A stretch of DNA of 64,000 bases from Pedococcus aerophilus (GTDB lineage: Bacteria > Actinomycetota > Actinomycetes > Actinomycetales > Dermatophilaceae), in the NCBI RefSeq assembly GCF_039532215.1, contig NZ_BAAARN010000001.1, positions 1,287,942 to 1,351,941 on the forward strand, read 5' to 3'. Made by a program: the position numbers and the translations under genes. Of the stretch, positions 52,813 to 61,969 are shown piece by piece (the first letter of the stretch is position 1; each line of letters opens with the position of its first letter). Below the pieces are notes generated by a model. The model had not been told where the DNA came from, ran no database searches, and saw nothing but the letters and a program-made list of their open reading frames with translations.

Positions 52813-53991
52813 TCAGGCGGCCGTGACCGTGGCGTCAGGGACGAGGGTGCCACCGGTGCGGACCACACGGGGCTTGCCTGACCAGTTGCCGCCCATGCCG
52901 ATCAGCAGCGAGACGTAGGCCAGTCCCCCGGACACTGCGACGACCGGGACGGACTCCGGCGTCGCGCTGGCCCTGTTCGTCCAGGTGTTCGTGATGAGGG
53001 CGGTGCCGCCCTGCACCATGATCAGCGCCGTGTCGCGCTGGTCGGTGAAGTCGCTCGGACGCGCCATGCCGAAGTTGAGCTTGGTGTTGGTCAGCGAGAC
53101 GCCGCCACCCTTGACGACGACGAGCGCACCCATCGCCGGGTCGTTGGCGTTCTGACCCTCGATGACGCAGTCGCTGATGTCCAGTCCGCCCTGCTGGGAG
53201 GCCGGGCCCTCGACGAGGATGGCGCGGGAGCCACCGCGGGCGGTGAGGTAGAGGTGGCGCACCGCGGTCTTCGACAGGTTGCTGAACCGCATGAGGTACT
53301 TGCCGCCGTTCGCGCCCTGCCAGCCGTAGTTCATGTCTCCGGCGACCCACAGGAAGTTGTCCGAACCGCGCAGCGAGAACTGCGTGTCCTGGACAGCGAC
53401 GCAGGTCCACGAGCCCTTGGTGGTGACCAGCGTCATCGAGAACGGGTCGGCCGGGGTGCCCAGGACGTGCTTGAAGCCGTAGAACGACAGGGTGTCCAGC
53501 GTGGTCGCGTACGACGTCCCCGCGCTGAAGGGGTGGTGGTAGAACTGCGTGACGGCGTTGCTCGACTTGAAGGTGATCCCGGCGACCATGACGTTGTACG
53601 TCGTGGCGGTGCCGACCAGCCACGACCGGGCGCCGCTGCCGCAGTTGAGGGTCACGGTGCACTGGGGCAGTGCGCCACCGGTGCCGGCGATCTCGGGGTT
53701 CTGCCAGCCGACGTTCGGGCCCAGGATCCGCAGACCGGAGAACGTGGTCCGCGTCTGCGTGAAGGTGTGGGCGCGACCCGAGAGACGGATCGCACGACGG
53801 GGGCTCGACGCCTTGGCAGCCGCGAGGGCCGCGGTGAGCTTCTCGTCGTCGGTGCCGGTGTACGAGTCGAGCAGGATGTCGTCCTCGGCCACGGCGGCTG
53901 AGGCGGACGAGGCTCCTACGACGGCGGCTCCGGTCGAGACGAGAGCGGCGGCACCGAGGTGCTTGAGGACGGTACGACGGGGGGTGGACAT
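52813..53991 (-). CDS. Tat-exported beta-helix protein, unknown substrate
   Basis: A 392-residue protein with a twin-arginine signal (TPRRTVLKHLGAAALVSTGAA, cut near SASA) and a repetitive beta-rich body of the right-handed parallel beta-helix kind (GGLDISDCVIEGQNANDPAMGALVVVKGGGVSLTNTKLNFG...), as in pectate-lyase-like and other polysaccharide-acting proteins. No clear catalytic Asp/Arg triad is visible, so it may bind rather than cut. AAGGAG lies four bases before the ATG. It is alone, with a 424-bp upstream gap. Confidence 0.7.
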   Translation of the reverse strand: MSTPRRTVLKHLGAAALVSTGAAVVGASSASAAVAEDDILLDSYTGTDDEKLTAALAAAKASSPRRAIRLSGRAHTFTQTRTTFSGLRILGPNVGWQNPEIAGTGGALPQCTVTLNCGSGARSWLVGTATTYNVMVAGITFKSSNAVTQFYHHPFSAGTSYATTLDTLSFYGFKHVLGTPADPFSMTLVTTKGSWTCVAVQDTQFSLRGSDNFLWVAGDMNYGWQGANGGKYLMRFSNLSKTAVRHLYLTARGGSRAILVEGPASQQGGLDISDCVIEGQNANDPAMGALVVVKGGGVSLTNTKLNFGMARPSDFTDQRDTALIMVQGGTALITNTWTNRASATPESVPVVAVSGGLAYVSLLIGMGGNWSGKPRVVRTGGTLVPDATVTAA

Positions 53992-54415
53992 GCTTCTCCT
54001 TGCGCGCGGGGGGACGCTTGGGGGGTGACGCCCGATCGCCCGCCGAGGCGGGAGGATGGACGCCTGTCTGCCCCGCGCACGATGGCGCGGGTCGCACGGA
54101 TCAGTGGTGCGTCACAGTGGACGCCTACCGGCCGGCCACCTCCCTGCAGGGGCGCTCCCGGTCACTGCCTCCGGCTGCGTGGATGGGTCCATGCGCAGAC
54201 TCGAACAGGGCGAAACCGTAGCCCGCGCCCTCAGCAGGTGCGAATCGAGAAAGCGCTCACACGCCTGTGAGATCACCCCAATACCGGACAAACCGGCCCA
54301 TCACGAGGTGGCGGGTTCCCGACGATCGGGACCCACCGACACCTGTGCTGGCGCCGACCCGCCACGAACCACCGTCCGGCGCTCACCTCCGGCGTCGGCG
54401 CTGGTCAGGACGGGG
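53992..54415. other. 424-bp intergenic region
   Basis: No gene I can support. It holds a small palindrome CTCACA-CGCC-TGTGAG at 54256-54271 and an imperfect TCCCGA/TCGGGA hairpin near 54318. On the minus strand TTCGCA and TACGGT spaced 18 bases (within about 54210-54245) could be a promoter for the beta-helix gene, but the match is weak. Confidence 0.4.
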
Positions 54416-56098
54416 TCAGCCGCCGGTGCAGGTGACCTTGTCCTCGGGGATGTAGTGGGTGTTGAACTGTGACGTCTTGACCGCCTTGCCGGACTTCTTG
54501 AAGATTCGGCTCACGGTGACGTCGAAACCGGGCGACGGCGACTGCGTGACGCACCCTGCGGAGTCGTCGACGATGGTCTTGGGCTGCACGAGGTTGCGTC
54601 GCGGCCCCTTGGACGCCTCGACGTCCCAGACCTTGGTGCCGTAGAAGGTGACGGTGACGGCGCTGCCCGACACGCTGGCGCGGATCAGGATGCCGTAGCC
54701 CGTGTCGTTGGTGAAGCGGTTGTCGACGTCGGGCCAGGAGATCGTGGCCTCGCGCCCCTCGGGGTAGCGCGAGATGTAGAAGCTGTGGGGGTGGTGCTCC
54801 TCGATCTTGGCGCCGGAGAAGAACACGGCGTTGAAGAGCGTCGTCGACAGCTGGGAGATGCCACCGCCGTAGTCCTTCGTGAGCCTGCCGTTGATGATGA
54901 CGGGCGCCTCGTTGTACCCCTTCGCGGCCGTCCGCTGCCCGAGCCGCTGGTTGAGGCTGAACGACTCACCCGGGGCGACGTAGGCACCGTTGAGGGTGCG
55001 CGCCGCGATCATGATGTTCTCGGTGCGCGGGGGGTTGAACGGGAAGACCGAGGAGAAGGTCGAGATGACCTCCTTGGGCTTGATCTTGTTGGCCTGCGCG
55101 GTGGTGAGCTTGGGCTGAACCGTCTTCGCCGTCACCGTCGCGGTGCGGGAGTCGGACGTGAGGGCCGGCACCACGGCCTTGACCACCGAGGCGTCGTCCA
55201 GCGTGGAGCCCGTCGCGGACGGGATGACGACCGGGGTCGTCCCGTCGAAGGTGATCTCCGCGTCGCGCGCCTTGGTCACGATCCCGGCCTCGGTGGCGGC
55301 AGCCCGCACGGCAGCCACGAGCTTCGCCTCGTCGACCGACGGAGCGAGCTTGCCCCCGTCGGCCTTCATCGAGAGAGCGGGTGCGTACTGCGCCGGCTTC
55401 AGCGAGAACTTCTTGTCGCCGACGACCACGGTGACCGGGGCCGACATCGCCGGGGTGGCGAACTCTGTTGCGGCACGCTGCACCTCGTCGGCGGACACCT
55501 CCGGCTCGACGACGTCGAACTTGGCGCCGATCGGTCCCTTCGCCGGCCACCGGGCCGCGATCTCGTCCGCCGTGCCGGGCACGGACAACGTGGCTCCGGC
55601 CACCGACGGGACGACGACAGCCTTGCCCGAGGGGAAGGTGATGCCGCCCTGGACGACCTCGGTGTCGAGGGCGGACTCGATGCCCTTGACCGCCTTCTCG
55701 AGCTGCTCCCGGTCCACCGAGGTCTCGAGGGGCTCGGACTCGCCGCCGGTGAGGCGGTTCCAGAGGTCGGACGGCTTGAGGCTGAAGCCCGCGAGCTCGC
55801 CCACGGTCCCCTCGAGGTCGAGGGAGAGACCTGCGGCGGCCGGCTCCAGCTCGGCCGACTTCTCCCCCGCGGTGACGGTGACGGTGGCTGCCTGCTGGGG
55901 ACCGAGCGCGCGCGCCAGGGTCCGCTCGGCGGCGGCGGGGGACATGCCGCCGATCGGCACCCCCGAGACGGACGTGTTGGCCGGCACGTGGCGGCCGAGG
56001 AACCAGGCCGTGCCGAGGTAGGCGGAGAACAGGACCGCCAGGGCGATGCCGAACCTCAGACCAGCGGAGCCGCTCTCCTTCACGCCCTGCCCTCCCAT
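54416..56098 (-). CDS. VanW-family membrane-anchored protein
   Basis: A 560-residue protein with one N-terminal membrane helix (about 12-32), then repeated peptidoglycan-binding-like (PGBD/YoaR) modules (about 40-310) and a VanW domain (about 340-500: FPFNPPRTENIMIAARTLNGAYVAPGESFSLNQRLG ... GGGISQLSTTLFNAVFFSGAKIEEHHPHS). VanW proteins are associated with wall remodelling and some glycopeptide-resistance clusters; their activity is not defined. Its ATG shares a base with the stop of the flavin reductase gene (TGATG). No other vancomycin-resistance gene is present. Last gene of the typA operon. Confidence 0.88.
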   Translation of the reverse strand: MGGQGVKESGSAGLRFGIALAVLFSAYLGTAWFLGRHVPANTSVSGVPIGGMSPAAAERTLARALGPQQAATVTVTAGEKSAELEPAAAGLSLDLEGTVGELAGFSLKPSDLWNRLTGGESEPLETSVDREQLEKAVKGIESALDTEVVQGGITFPSGKAVVVPSVAGATLSVPGTADEIAARWPAKGPIGAKFDVVEPEVSADEVQRAATEFATPAMSAPVTVVVGDKKFSLKPAQYAPALSMKADGGKLAPSVDEAKLVAAVRAAATEAGIVTKARDAEITFDGTTPVVIPSATGSTLDDASVVKAVVPALTSDSRTATVTAKTVQPKLTTAQANKIKPKEVISTFSSVFPFNPPRTENIMIAARTLNGAYVAPGESFSLNQRLGQRTAAKGYNEAPVIINGRLTKDYGGGISQLSTTLFNAVFFSGAKIEEHHPHSFYISRYPEGREATISWPDVDNRFTNDTGYGILIRASVSGSAVTVTFYGTKVWDVEASKGPRRNLVQPKTIVDDSAGCVTQSPSPGFDVTVSRIFKKSGKAVKTSQFNTHYIPEDKVTCTGG

Positions 56099-56607
56099 CA
56101 CTTCAGCGCCTCGTAGCGGCTGCGGTAGTACACCAGCGCGGCTGCGGGGTGCTCGTTGCTCGAGAGGGACACTACTTCGCCCACCACGATGCTGTGGTCC
56201 CCGGCGGGGTGCACCTGCGTGGTTCGACATTCGATCGTTGCCATCGCCCCGTCCAGCAGGGCGACACCGGTGGCCCCACCTCGGTGGTGCGGTATGCGGT
56301 CCAGCTGGCCGTGGAGGGGACGCCCCTGGGTCGAGAGCCACTGGGCCACGGGGCGCTGCTCGGCGCCGAGGATGCTCACGCCCCAGATCCCGGCCTCGGT
56401 CACGGCGTCGTGGAAGCGCGCGTCGACCTCCACGCACACGAGCACCAGCAACGGGTCGATGGAGACCGAGGTGAGGGCGTTCGCCGTCATCGCATGGTCG
56501 TGCCCACCGCTACGGGTGGTCAGCACCGTCACCCCCGTCGCGAAACGTCCCATCGCCAACCGGAACTGGTCGGTGTCGACGGCCGGGGTGGGGACGGGGG
56601 TGCTCAC
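56098..56607 (-). CDS. Flavin reductase-like FMN-binding protein
   Basis: A 169-residue split-barrel protein of the flavin:NAD(P)H reductase family: FRLAMGRFATGVTVLTT, TANALTSVSIDPLLVLVCV and the HSIVVGEVVSL stretch bind FMN. These supply reduced flavin to a partner monooxygenase or act as small oxidoreductases; no partner is adjacent. GTG start overlaps the mshB stop (GTGA). Confidence 0.88.
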   Translation of the reverse strand: MSTPVPTPAVDTDQFRLAMGRFATGVTVLTTRSGGHDHAMTANALTSVSIDPLLVLVCVEVDARFHDAVTEAGIWGVSILGAEQRPVAQWLSTQGRPLHGQLDRIPHHRGGATGVALLDGAMATIECRTTQVHPAGDHSIVVGEVVSLSSNEHPAAALVYYRSRYEALK

Positions 56608-57551
56608 GTGGGTGTTCCTTCGGTCAGGTCGGCGCAGCGGGGTGCTCCGGTGCTGGAGCCGGTGGTGGTGGAGCCGGTGGCGCCGGCGGTGGTGTCGGGG
56701 TGCGAAGCGGCGAGCAGGTCGCCGGTCACCGGGTCGAGCCGGGCGAACCCCTCCCGGCCGGACAGCCGCGCTGCGATGTCGTTGGACAAGGCGTACACCC
56801 GGCCGTCGACCGTCAGCTGGGTCGCGTGCGACCGCAGCGCCAGGGCCTGGAGCGGCACGAGCGAGGGGTCCACCACCTCGTGCGTGACCAGCTCGTCGGC
56901 CACGACCGAGGGTGGGTAGTCGCCGTCGGGGTCCGGCAACGTCCACGACGAGTCGGCCGGCAGGTGCCGGGCCAGCCACTCGCGGTCCTCGCGCGCCCAC
57001 GACGCCGGGGTCAGCACGGCATACAGGAGAGGTCGTTCGGGGACCGGCAGGGAGGCGACGGCGGCGCAGGTGACACGGTGGGTCTGGACGTGGTCGGGGT
57101 GGAGGTACCCGCCGTGCCGGTCGTAGGTGACCACGACGGCCGGGCGCACGCGCCGGATGACCGCGGCGACGAGCGCAGCGGCGTCCTCGAGGTCGGCGGC
57201 GACGAACGTGTCCGGGCCCGGAGCCGTCCCGAGGCCCGCCATGCCTGAGTCCCGGTAGCGGGAGAGGCGTCCGTCGCCCTCGCCCAGGACCTCGTGGGTG
57301 ACGCCGAGGGCGGCCATGGCGCCGCGCAGCTCCTCACGCCGATGGGGGCCGAGGGCGTCGTCGTGGTGCACGTCGAGGTGCGCCAGCTCTGGCGGCACCA
57401 CCTCCCCCTCCTCCCCCAGCGTGCAGGTGAGCACGTGCACGGGGTGCCCGGCCCGCGCGTAGCGGGCCATGGTGATCCCGGTCGTCAGGGTCTCGTCGTC
57501 GGGGTGGGCGTGGACGAACAGCAGAGGAGCCGCGGGAGCCTGGGTGGTCAC
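56604..57551 (-). CDS. mshB: Mycothiol deacetylase MshB
   Basis: Removes acetyl from GlcNAc-inositol in mycothiol synthesis. A 315-residue PIG-L fold enzyme: VHAHPDDET (His16, Asp19) and YLHPDHVQTH supply the zinc ligands, and length and internal sequence (RHGGYLHPDHV, ALRSHATQL) fit MshB better than Mca. The tail is low-complexity Thr/Gly/Ser. The GTG at 57551 lies four bases after the lpqW-like stop. Position in typA-lpqW-...-mshB order matches mycobacteria. Confidence 0.92.
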   Translation of the reverse strand: MTTQAPAAPLLFVHAHPDDETLTTGITMARYARAGHPVHVLTCTLGEEGEVVPPELAHLDVHHDDALGPHRREELRGAMAALGVTHEVLGEGDGRLSRYRDSGMAGLGTAPGPDTFVAADLEDAAALVAAVIRRVRPAVVVTYDRHGGYLHPDHVQTHRVTCAAVASLPVPERPLLYAVLTPASWAREDREWLARHLPADSSWTLPDPDGDYPPSVVADELVTHEVVDPSLVPLQALALRSHATQLTVDGRVYALSNDIAARLSGREGFARLDPVTGDLLAASHPDTTAGATGSTTTGSSTGAPRCADLTEGTPT

Positions 57552-57555
57552 CTGG

Positions 57556-59325
57556 CTATTCCACACCGATGGTCGCCAGGTCCACGAACCCGCCCAGCGC
57601 CTCGTTGGCCGACAGCCCGCTGACCGCGCTTCCGCCGATGAACAGCGACCGGCGCTGGGCCAGGGCGACGTAGGCGCCCTTCGTGGCCAGGTCGGCGTCG
57701 AGCTCGGCCCAGGCAGCAGCCTGGTCCGCGGGTTGCTTGATGGTCGAGATCCGGGTGATCTCCTTGTCGGTCGCGGCGTCCGCGAATGCGCCGAGGTCTC
57801 GGCCGGTACCGCTGTCGGAGAGGTTGAGGCGGCTGTCGAACAGGGGTGGGATGACGGTGGAGGCGGTCGGCCAGGCCGGGGCCCAGTTCGCCCAGAACAC
57901 ATCGGTCTTCGCGGCCCGCCCCGGCTCGGCGACGACGGAGAAGTAGTCCTTCTCGATCGGCTGGAGGGTGACCGCAAACCCCGCCTGCTCCCACCCGTTG
58001 CCGAGGGCAGCCATCGCCTTGTCGGCGGTCGGGGTGGAGCGGTAGGCCACCGTGATCTTCACCGGGAGGGTGAGCCCGGACTCCTGCAGGGCGGCACGCG
58101 CCTTGGCCGGGTCCCCCGACGTGGGGGCGCCGAGGGGGTCGGCAGTGCGACGGGAGGCCATGGCGGGCCCGAGCAGGGTGGACGTCGGCTCGGCCGCGCT
58201 CGTGCCACCGAGCGCGGTGACGTAGCCGTCGCGGTTGGTGGCGAGGGCGAGGGCGCGCCGGACGTCGGCGTTGCGCATCACCGGGGAGGCGAAGCTGGGC
58301 GCCAGGTAGTCGACGAACTGGGCGGAGGGGTTGATCGAACGCCGGCTCAACGCGTCGTCGGACAGGACCTGCTGCTGCATCGCCGGGGGGGCCGAGTCGA
58401 GGGTCACCGCACGCCTGCGGTCGCCCTCGTCGTTGATCACCTGCTGCACGGCCGTCTGGGACTCGATGCCCTCGACATACTGGATCGAGTCGGGCTCGGC
58501 CCGGCGGATCGGGTCAGACCCCTTGTCCCACTTGGGGTTTCGCACGAACGTCCCACCCGTGCTGGGATCCCAGGGACCTGCCAGCTGGTAGGGACCGTTG
58601 GAGAAGACCGCGTGCGTCCCGTCCTCCCGGAGGTCCTTGGACTTCTTCACGGGGGCGAAGACCGGCAGGGCCACGACCTGGTTGAAGTCGACCATGGGCG
58701 TGCTCAGCCGGAAGGTGACCTTCTGCCCGTCGCACGTCACCGCCTTGTCGAAGGCGGCCTGGGCCGATCCGCCGTAGGGGCCGGTGTAGGTCGACGTCCC
58801 GTCGGCCTTGCGCGGGATGTCCAGGTAGGCCAGCGGGTAGTTGAGGCCCTCGTCGGCGAACGGCTTCGCGAACGACCGGGAGACGCCGTAGCGCACGTCC
58901 TCGCAGGTGACGGGTGAACCGTCCTGCCAGGTGACCCCTGCGCGAAGCGTGAAGGTCCACACCTCGAGGGAGTCGTCGGGGGTGCCCGCGTCGGTCGCGA
59001 GGTCCCCGACGACCTCACGCTGGGCGGCGGCGTCGGCTCCGGCCGGGTGCGCCGTCAGGGTGCGGACGAACGTGCGTCCGGCGAAGGCCACGTCCTGCGG
59101 CGTGGTCATCCGCTGCGGGTCCCAGCTCGCGACCGGACCGAGGGACAGCACGGACAGCCGACCGGCCACGCCCTCGTCGGGCGCTGCCGCGTCGTCGGCG
59201 GTGCAGCCGGACGCCGTGACGGCCACCGCCACGAGGGCGGTCGCCACCACGGCGCGACGGTCCGGCCTGCTGGTGGGCAGGCCGGACCGGGGAGCAGACA
59301 GCGGGCGTCGGACGAGCACGCTCAC
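57556..59325 (-). CDS. lpqW: LpqW-like lipoprotein (family 5 solute-binding fold)
   Basis: A 589-residue lipoprotein: signal peptide with lipobox TASGC (Cys about 41), then a full peptide-binding-protein type fold (WDPQRMTTPQDVAF; TFTLRAGVTWQDGSPVTCEDV; VFSNGPYQLAGPW; YVEGIESQTAVQQVI). No permease or ATPase gene is near; instead it lies between typA and mshB, exactly the place of lpqW (Rv1166) in mycobacteria. LpqW there is not an importer part but controls the PIM/lipoarabinomannan branch point. I infer the same role; an orphan peptide-binding protein is the alternative. Start is 13 bases after typA. Confidence 0.75.
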   Translation of the reverse strand: MSVLVRRPLSAPRSGLPTSRPDRRAVVATALVAVAVTASGCTADDAAAPDEGVAGRLSVLSLGPVASWDPQRMTTPQDVAFAGRTFVRTLTAHPAGADAAAQREVVGDLATDAGTPDDSLEVWTFTLRAGVTWQDGSPVTCEDVRYGVSRSFAKPFADEGLNYPLAYLDIPRKADGTSTYTGPYGGSAQAAFDKAVTCDGQKVTFRLSTPMVDFNQVVALPVFAPVKKSKDLREDGTHAVFSNGPYQLAGPWDPSTGGTFVRNPKWDKGSDPIRRAEPDSIQYVEGIESQTAVQQVINDEGDRRRAVTLDSAPPAMQQQVLSDDALSRRSINPSAQFVDYLAPSFASPVMRNADVRRALALATNRDGYVTALGGTSAAEPTSTLLGPAMASRRTADPLGAPTSGDPAKARAALQESGLTLPVKITVAYRSTPTADKAMAALGNGWEQAGFAVTLQPIEKDYFSVVAEPGRAAKTDVFWANWAPAWPTASTVIPPLFDSRLNLSDSGTGRDLGAFADAATDKEITRISTIKQPADQAAAWAELDADLATKGAYVALAQRRSLFIGGSAVSGLSANEALGGFVDLATIGVE

Positions 59326-59338
59326 CAGCCTGCCGTGA

Positions 59339-61222
59339 TCAGGCGTTGCGTGCCCGGGACGCGGCGCGGGCGCGCAGGGTCTGGTCGAGCTCGACCTTGC
59401 GGATGCGCACGGCCTCCGGGGTCACCTCGACGCACTCGTCCTCGCGGCAGAACTCGAGCGACTGCTCGAGGCTGAGCTTGCGCGGCGGCACGATCTTCTC
59501 GAAGTTGTCCGAGGAGGAGGCGCGCACGTTGGTGAGCTTCTTCTCCTTGGTGATGTTGACGTCCATGTCGTCGGCGCGGGAGTTCTCGCCGATGATCATG
59601 CCCTCGTACACCTCGGTGGTCGGGTCCACGAACAGCGTGCCGCGCTCCTGGAGGTTGACCATGGCGTACGCGGTGACGACACCGGTGCGGTCGGAGACGA
59701 GCGAGCCGCTGGTGCGGGTCACGATCGGGCCGAACCACGGCTCGTAGTCCTCGAACACGTGGTGGGCGATGCCCGTGCCGCGCGTCTCGGTGAGGAACTC
59801 GGTCCGGAAGCCGATGAGGCCACGCGACGGCACGAGGAACTCCATCCGGATCCAGCCGGTGCCGTGGTTGGTCATCTGCTCCATGCGGCCCTTGCGGGCG
59901 GCCATGATCTGGGTGATCGGGCCGAGGAACTCCTCCGGGGTGTCGATCGTGAGGCGCTCGACCGGCTCGTGGGTCTTGCCGTCGACCTCGCGGGTGACCA
60001 CCTGCGGCTTGCCGACGGTGAGCTCGTAGCCCTCGCGCTTCATCTGCTCGACGAGGATGGCGAGCGCGAGCTCACCACGGCCCTGGACCTCCCAGGCGTC
60101 GGGGCGCTCGGTGGGCAGGACGCGCAGCGACACGTTGCCGATGAGCTCCTTGTCGAGACGGTCCTTGACCATGCGCGCGGTGACCTTGGAGCCACGCACC
60201 TTGCCCACCATCGGGCTTGTGTTGGTGCCGATGGTCATGGAGATGGCCGGCTCGTCGACGGTGATGACCGGCAGCGGGATGGGGTTCTCCGCGTCGGCGA
60301 GGGTCTCGCCGATCATGATCTCGGGGATGCCGGCGATGGCGATGATGTCGCCGGGACCAGCGGACTCGGCGGGCTTGCGCTCGAGGGCCTCGGTCATGAG
60401 CAGCTCGGTGATCTTGACGCGCTCGACGCTCCCGTCGACCTTGCACCAGGCCACGAACTGGCCCTTCTTGATCGTGCCGTTGTGCACGCGCAGCAGCGCG
60501 AGGCGGCCGAGGAAGTTGGACGCGTCGAGGTTGGTGACGTGGGCCTGCAGCGGGGCCTCGTCGTCGTACGTGGGCGCGGGGATCGTGGACAGGATCGTCT
60601 CGAAGAGGGCCTCGAGGTCCTCGGCGTCCGGGAGGCCGCCGTTCTCCGGGCGGGTCATCGAGGCGCGGCCGTTCTTGGCGGACGCGTAGACGATCGGGAA
60701 CTCGATCTGGTGCTCGTCGGCGTCGAGGTCCATGAACAGCTCGTAGACCTCGTCGACGACCTCGGCGATGCGCGAGTCGGGGCGGTCCACCTTGTTGATG
60801 CACAGCACGACCGGCATCTTGGCGGCGAGCGCCTTGCGCAGCACGAAGCGCGTCTGGGGCAGCGGGCCCTCGGAGGCATCGACGAGCAGCACGACACCGT
60901 CGACCATGGACAGGCCGCGCTCGACCTCGCCACCGAAGTCGGCGTGGCCGGGGGTGTCGATGATGTTGATCGTGGCGCCATCGGCCAGGCCCGCCTCGGC
61001 GGCGGCCTTCCCGGCGTAGTGGATGGCGGTGTTCTTCGCGAGGATGGTGATGCCCTTCTCGCGCTCGAGGTCACCGGAGTCCATCGCACGCTCGTCGACG
61101 TGCTGGTGCTCGCCGAACGCGCCGGCTTCCCAGAGCATCTTGTCGACCAGGGTGGTCTTTCCGTGGTCGACGTGGGCAACGATGGCGACATTGCGGATGT
61201 CACCGCGGGTCTTCATGGGCAT
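59339..61222 (-). CDS. typA: Ribosome-associated GTPase BipA/TypA
   Basis: Translational GTPase of 627 residues involved in ribosome assembly and stress or cold tolerance. G-domain motifs [29 protein letters not shown] and INKVDRPD are intact, followed by domains II, III, V and the TypA-specific C-terminal domain ([39 protein letters not shown]). Of three nearby ATGs I chose 61222: GACAAT ends seven bases upstream, and homologues begin just before the HGKTT loop. First gene of the typA-lpqW-mshB-flavin reductase-vanW operon. Confidence 0.95.
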   Translation of the reverse strand: MPMKTRGDIRNVAIVAHVDHGKTTLVDKMLWEAGAFGEHQHVDERAMDSGDLEREKGITILAKNTAIHYAGKAAAEAGLADGATINIIDTPGHADFGGEVERGLSMVDGVVLLVDASEGPLPQTRFVLRKALAAKMPVVLCINKVDRPDSRIAEVVDEVYELFMDLDADEHQIEFPIVYASAKNGRASMTRPENGGLPDAEDLEALFETILSTIPAPTYDDEAPLQAHVTNLDASNFLGRLALLRVHNGTIKKGQFVAWCKVDGSVERVKITELLMTEALERKPAESAGPGDIIAIAGIPEIMIGETLADAENPIPLPVITVDEPAISMTIGTNTSPMVGKVRGSKVTARMVKDRLDKELIGNVSLRVLPTERPDAWEVQGRGELALAILVEQMKREGYELTVGKPQVVTREVDGKTHEPVERLTIDTPEEFLGPITQIMAARKGRMEQMTNHGTGWIRMEFLVPSRGLIGFRTEFLTETRGTGIAHHVFEDYEPWFGPIVTRTSGSLVSDRTGVVTAYAMVNLQERGTLFVDPTTEVYEGMIIGENSRADDMDVNITKEKKLTNVRASSSDNFEKIVPPRKLSLEQSLEFCREDECVEVTPEAVRIRKVELDQTLRARAASRARNA

Positions 61223-61296
61223 GAGCACCATTGTCTCAGGCTTTTGAGCACGTCGGGACCACCCCTTTCGTGCGTGGTGAGCACAGCCACAGCACC

Positions 61297-61328
61297 GGTA
61301 TGGCGCGGGGCCGGCCACGCGCCATACC
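61297..61328 (-). terminator. Perfect 11-bp hairpin after the Nudix gene
   Basis: GGTATGGCGCG (61297-61307) and CGCGCCATACC (61318-61328) around a 10-nt loop. Both arms carry the recurring nonamer GCGCCATAC or its complement. Confidence 0.7.
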
Positions 61329-61343
61329 TGCGGCGGGCGGCGG

Positions 61344-61781
61344 TCAGCGCAGGCGGGTGGCGATGGCGTCGACGATGGGCAGGTCGGCGGGCAGCCACGG
61401 CACGTCGTACAGGTCCTCCGCGGTGAGCCACCGCACCGCGTCGTGGTCCTCGATCGGGGCCGGGACCCCGGAGTCGACGACGGCCCACCAGACCGTCATG
61501 GCGTAGGACTCCCCCAGGGGCCAGCGGCCGTCCGCCAGCGGCCCGGGCACGACCTCCCCGAGGCGCACGGTGACCCCGAGCTCCTCGATCAGCTCGCGGT
61601 GCAGCGCCTGCTCCGGGGTCTCCCCCGGATCGACCTTCCCCCCGGCGAACTCCCACCCTCCTGCGAGCGCAGGAGGCTCGGTCCGACGGGCGCTGAGGAG
61701 GCGCGTCGGGTGGTCGAGGTCGTCGACGATCGCAGCGCCGACGACGGCGCGCACCAACGGGAACCGTGCTCTTTCCGGCAT
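61344..61781 (-). CDS. MutT-like Nudix hydrolase
   Basis: A 145-residue Nudix pyrophosphohydrolase. The Nudix box GGKVDPGETPEQALHRELIE-ELG has all catalytic residues; GGWEFAGGK directly before it is the MutT/8-oxo-dGTPase style. A role in cleaning oxidised nucleotides is likely. ATG 61781 begins the conserved region; a long upstream in-frame extension is rejected because it overlaps the divergent promoter region of the solute-binding gene. Confidence 0.9.
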   Translation of the reverse strand: MPERARFPLVRAVVGAAIVDDLDHPTRLLSARRTEPPALAGGWEFAGGKVDPGETPEQALHRELIEELGVTVRLGEVVPGPLADGRWPLGESYAMTVWWAVVDSGVPAPIEDHDAVRWLTAEDLYDVPWLPADLPIVDAIATRLR

Positions 61782-61969
61782 GTGTCTCACTTTTGTTAAT
61801 TTCCGCGGCGGAGCGGTGCGGGCACCGCAGTTCTCGCTAGGGTCTCGCTCCAACCGGAGAAGGTTTGCGCCTGCGCCTGCCCCTTCGGACCGCACCACAT
61901 CGCACCACACCTGCTCCACCTCTGGCGCCCAACCGGGTCGACCACAGTTCGCACACAAGCGAGGTATTC

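Noticed and set aside
54416-56098. VanW as part of a vancomycin-resistance cluster
   Set aside because: No vanH/A/X, vanR/S or related gene is near; VanW proteins are common in ordinary Gram-positive chromosomes.
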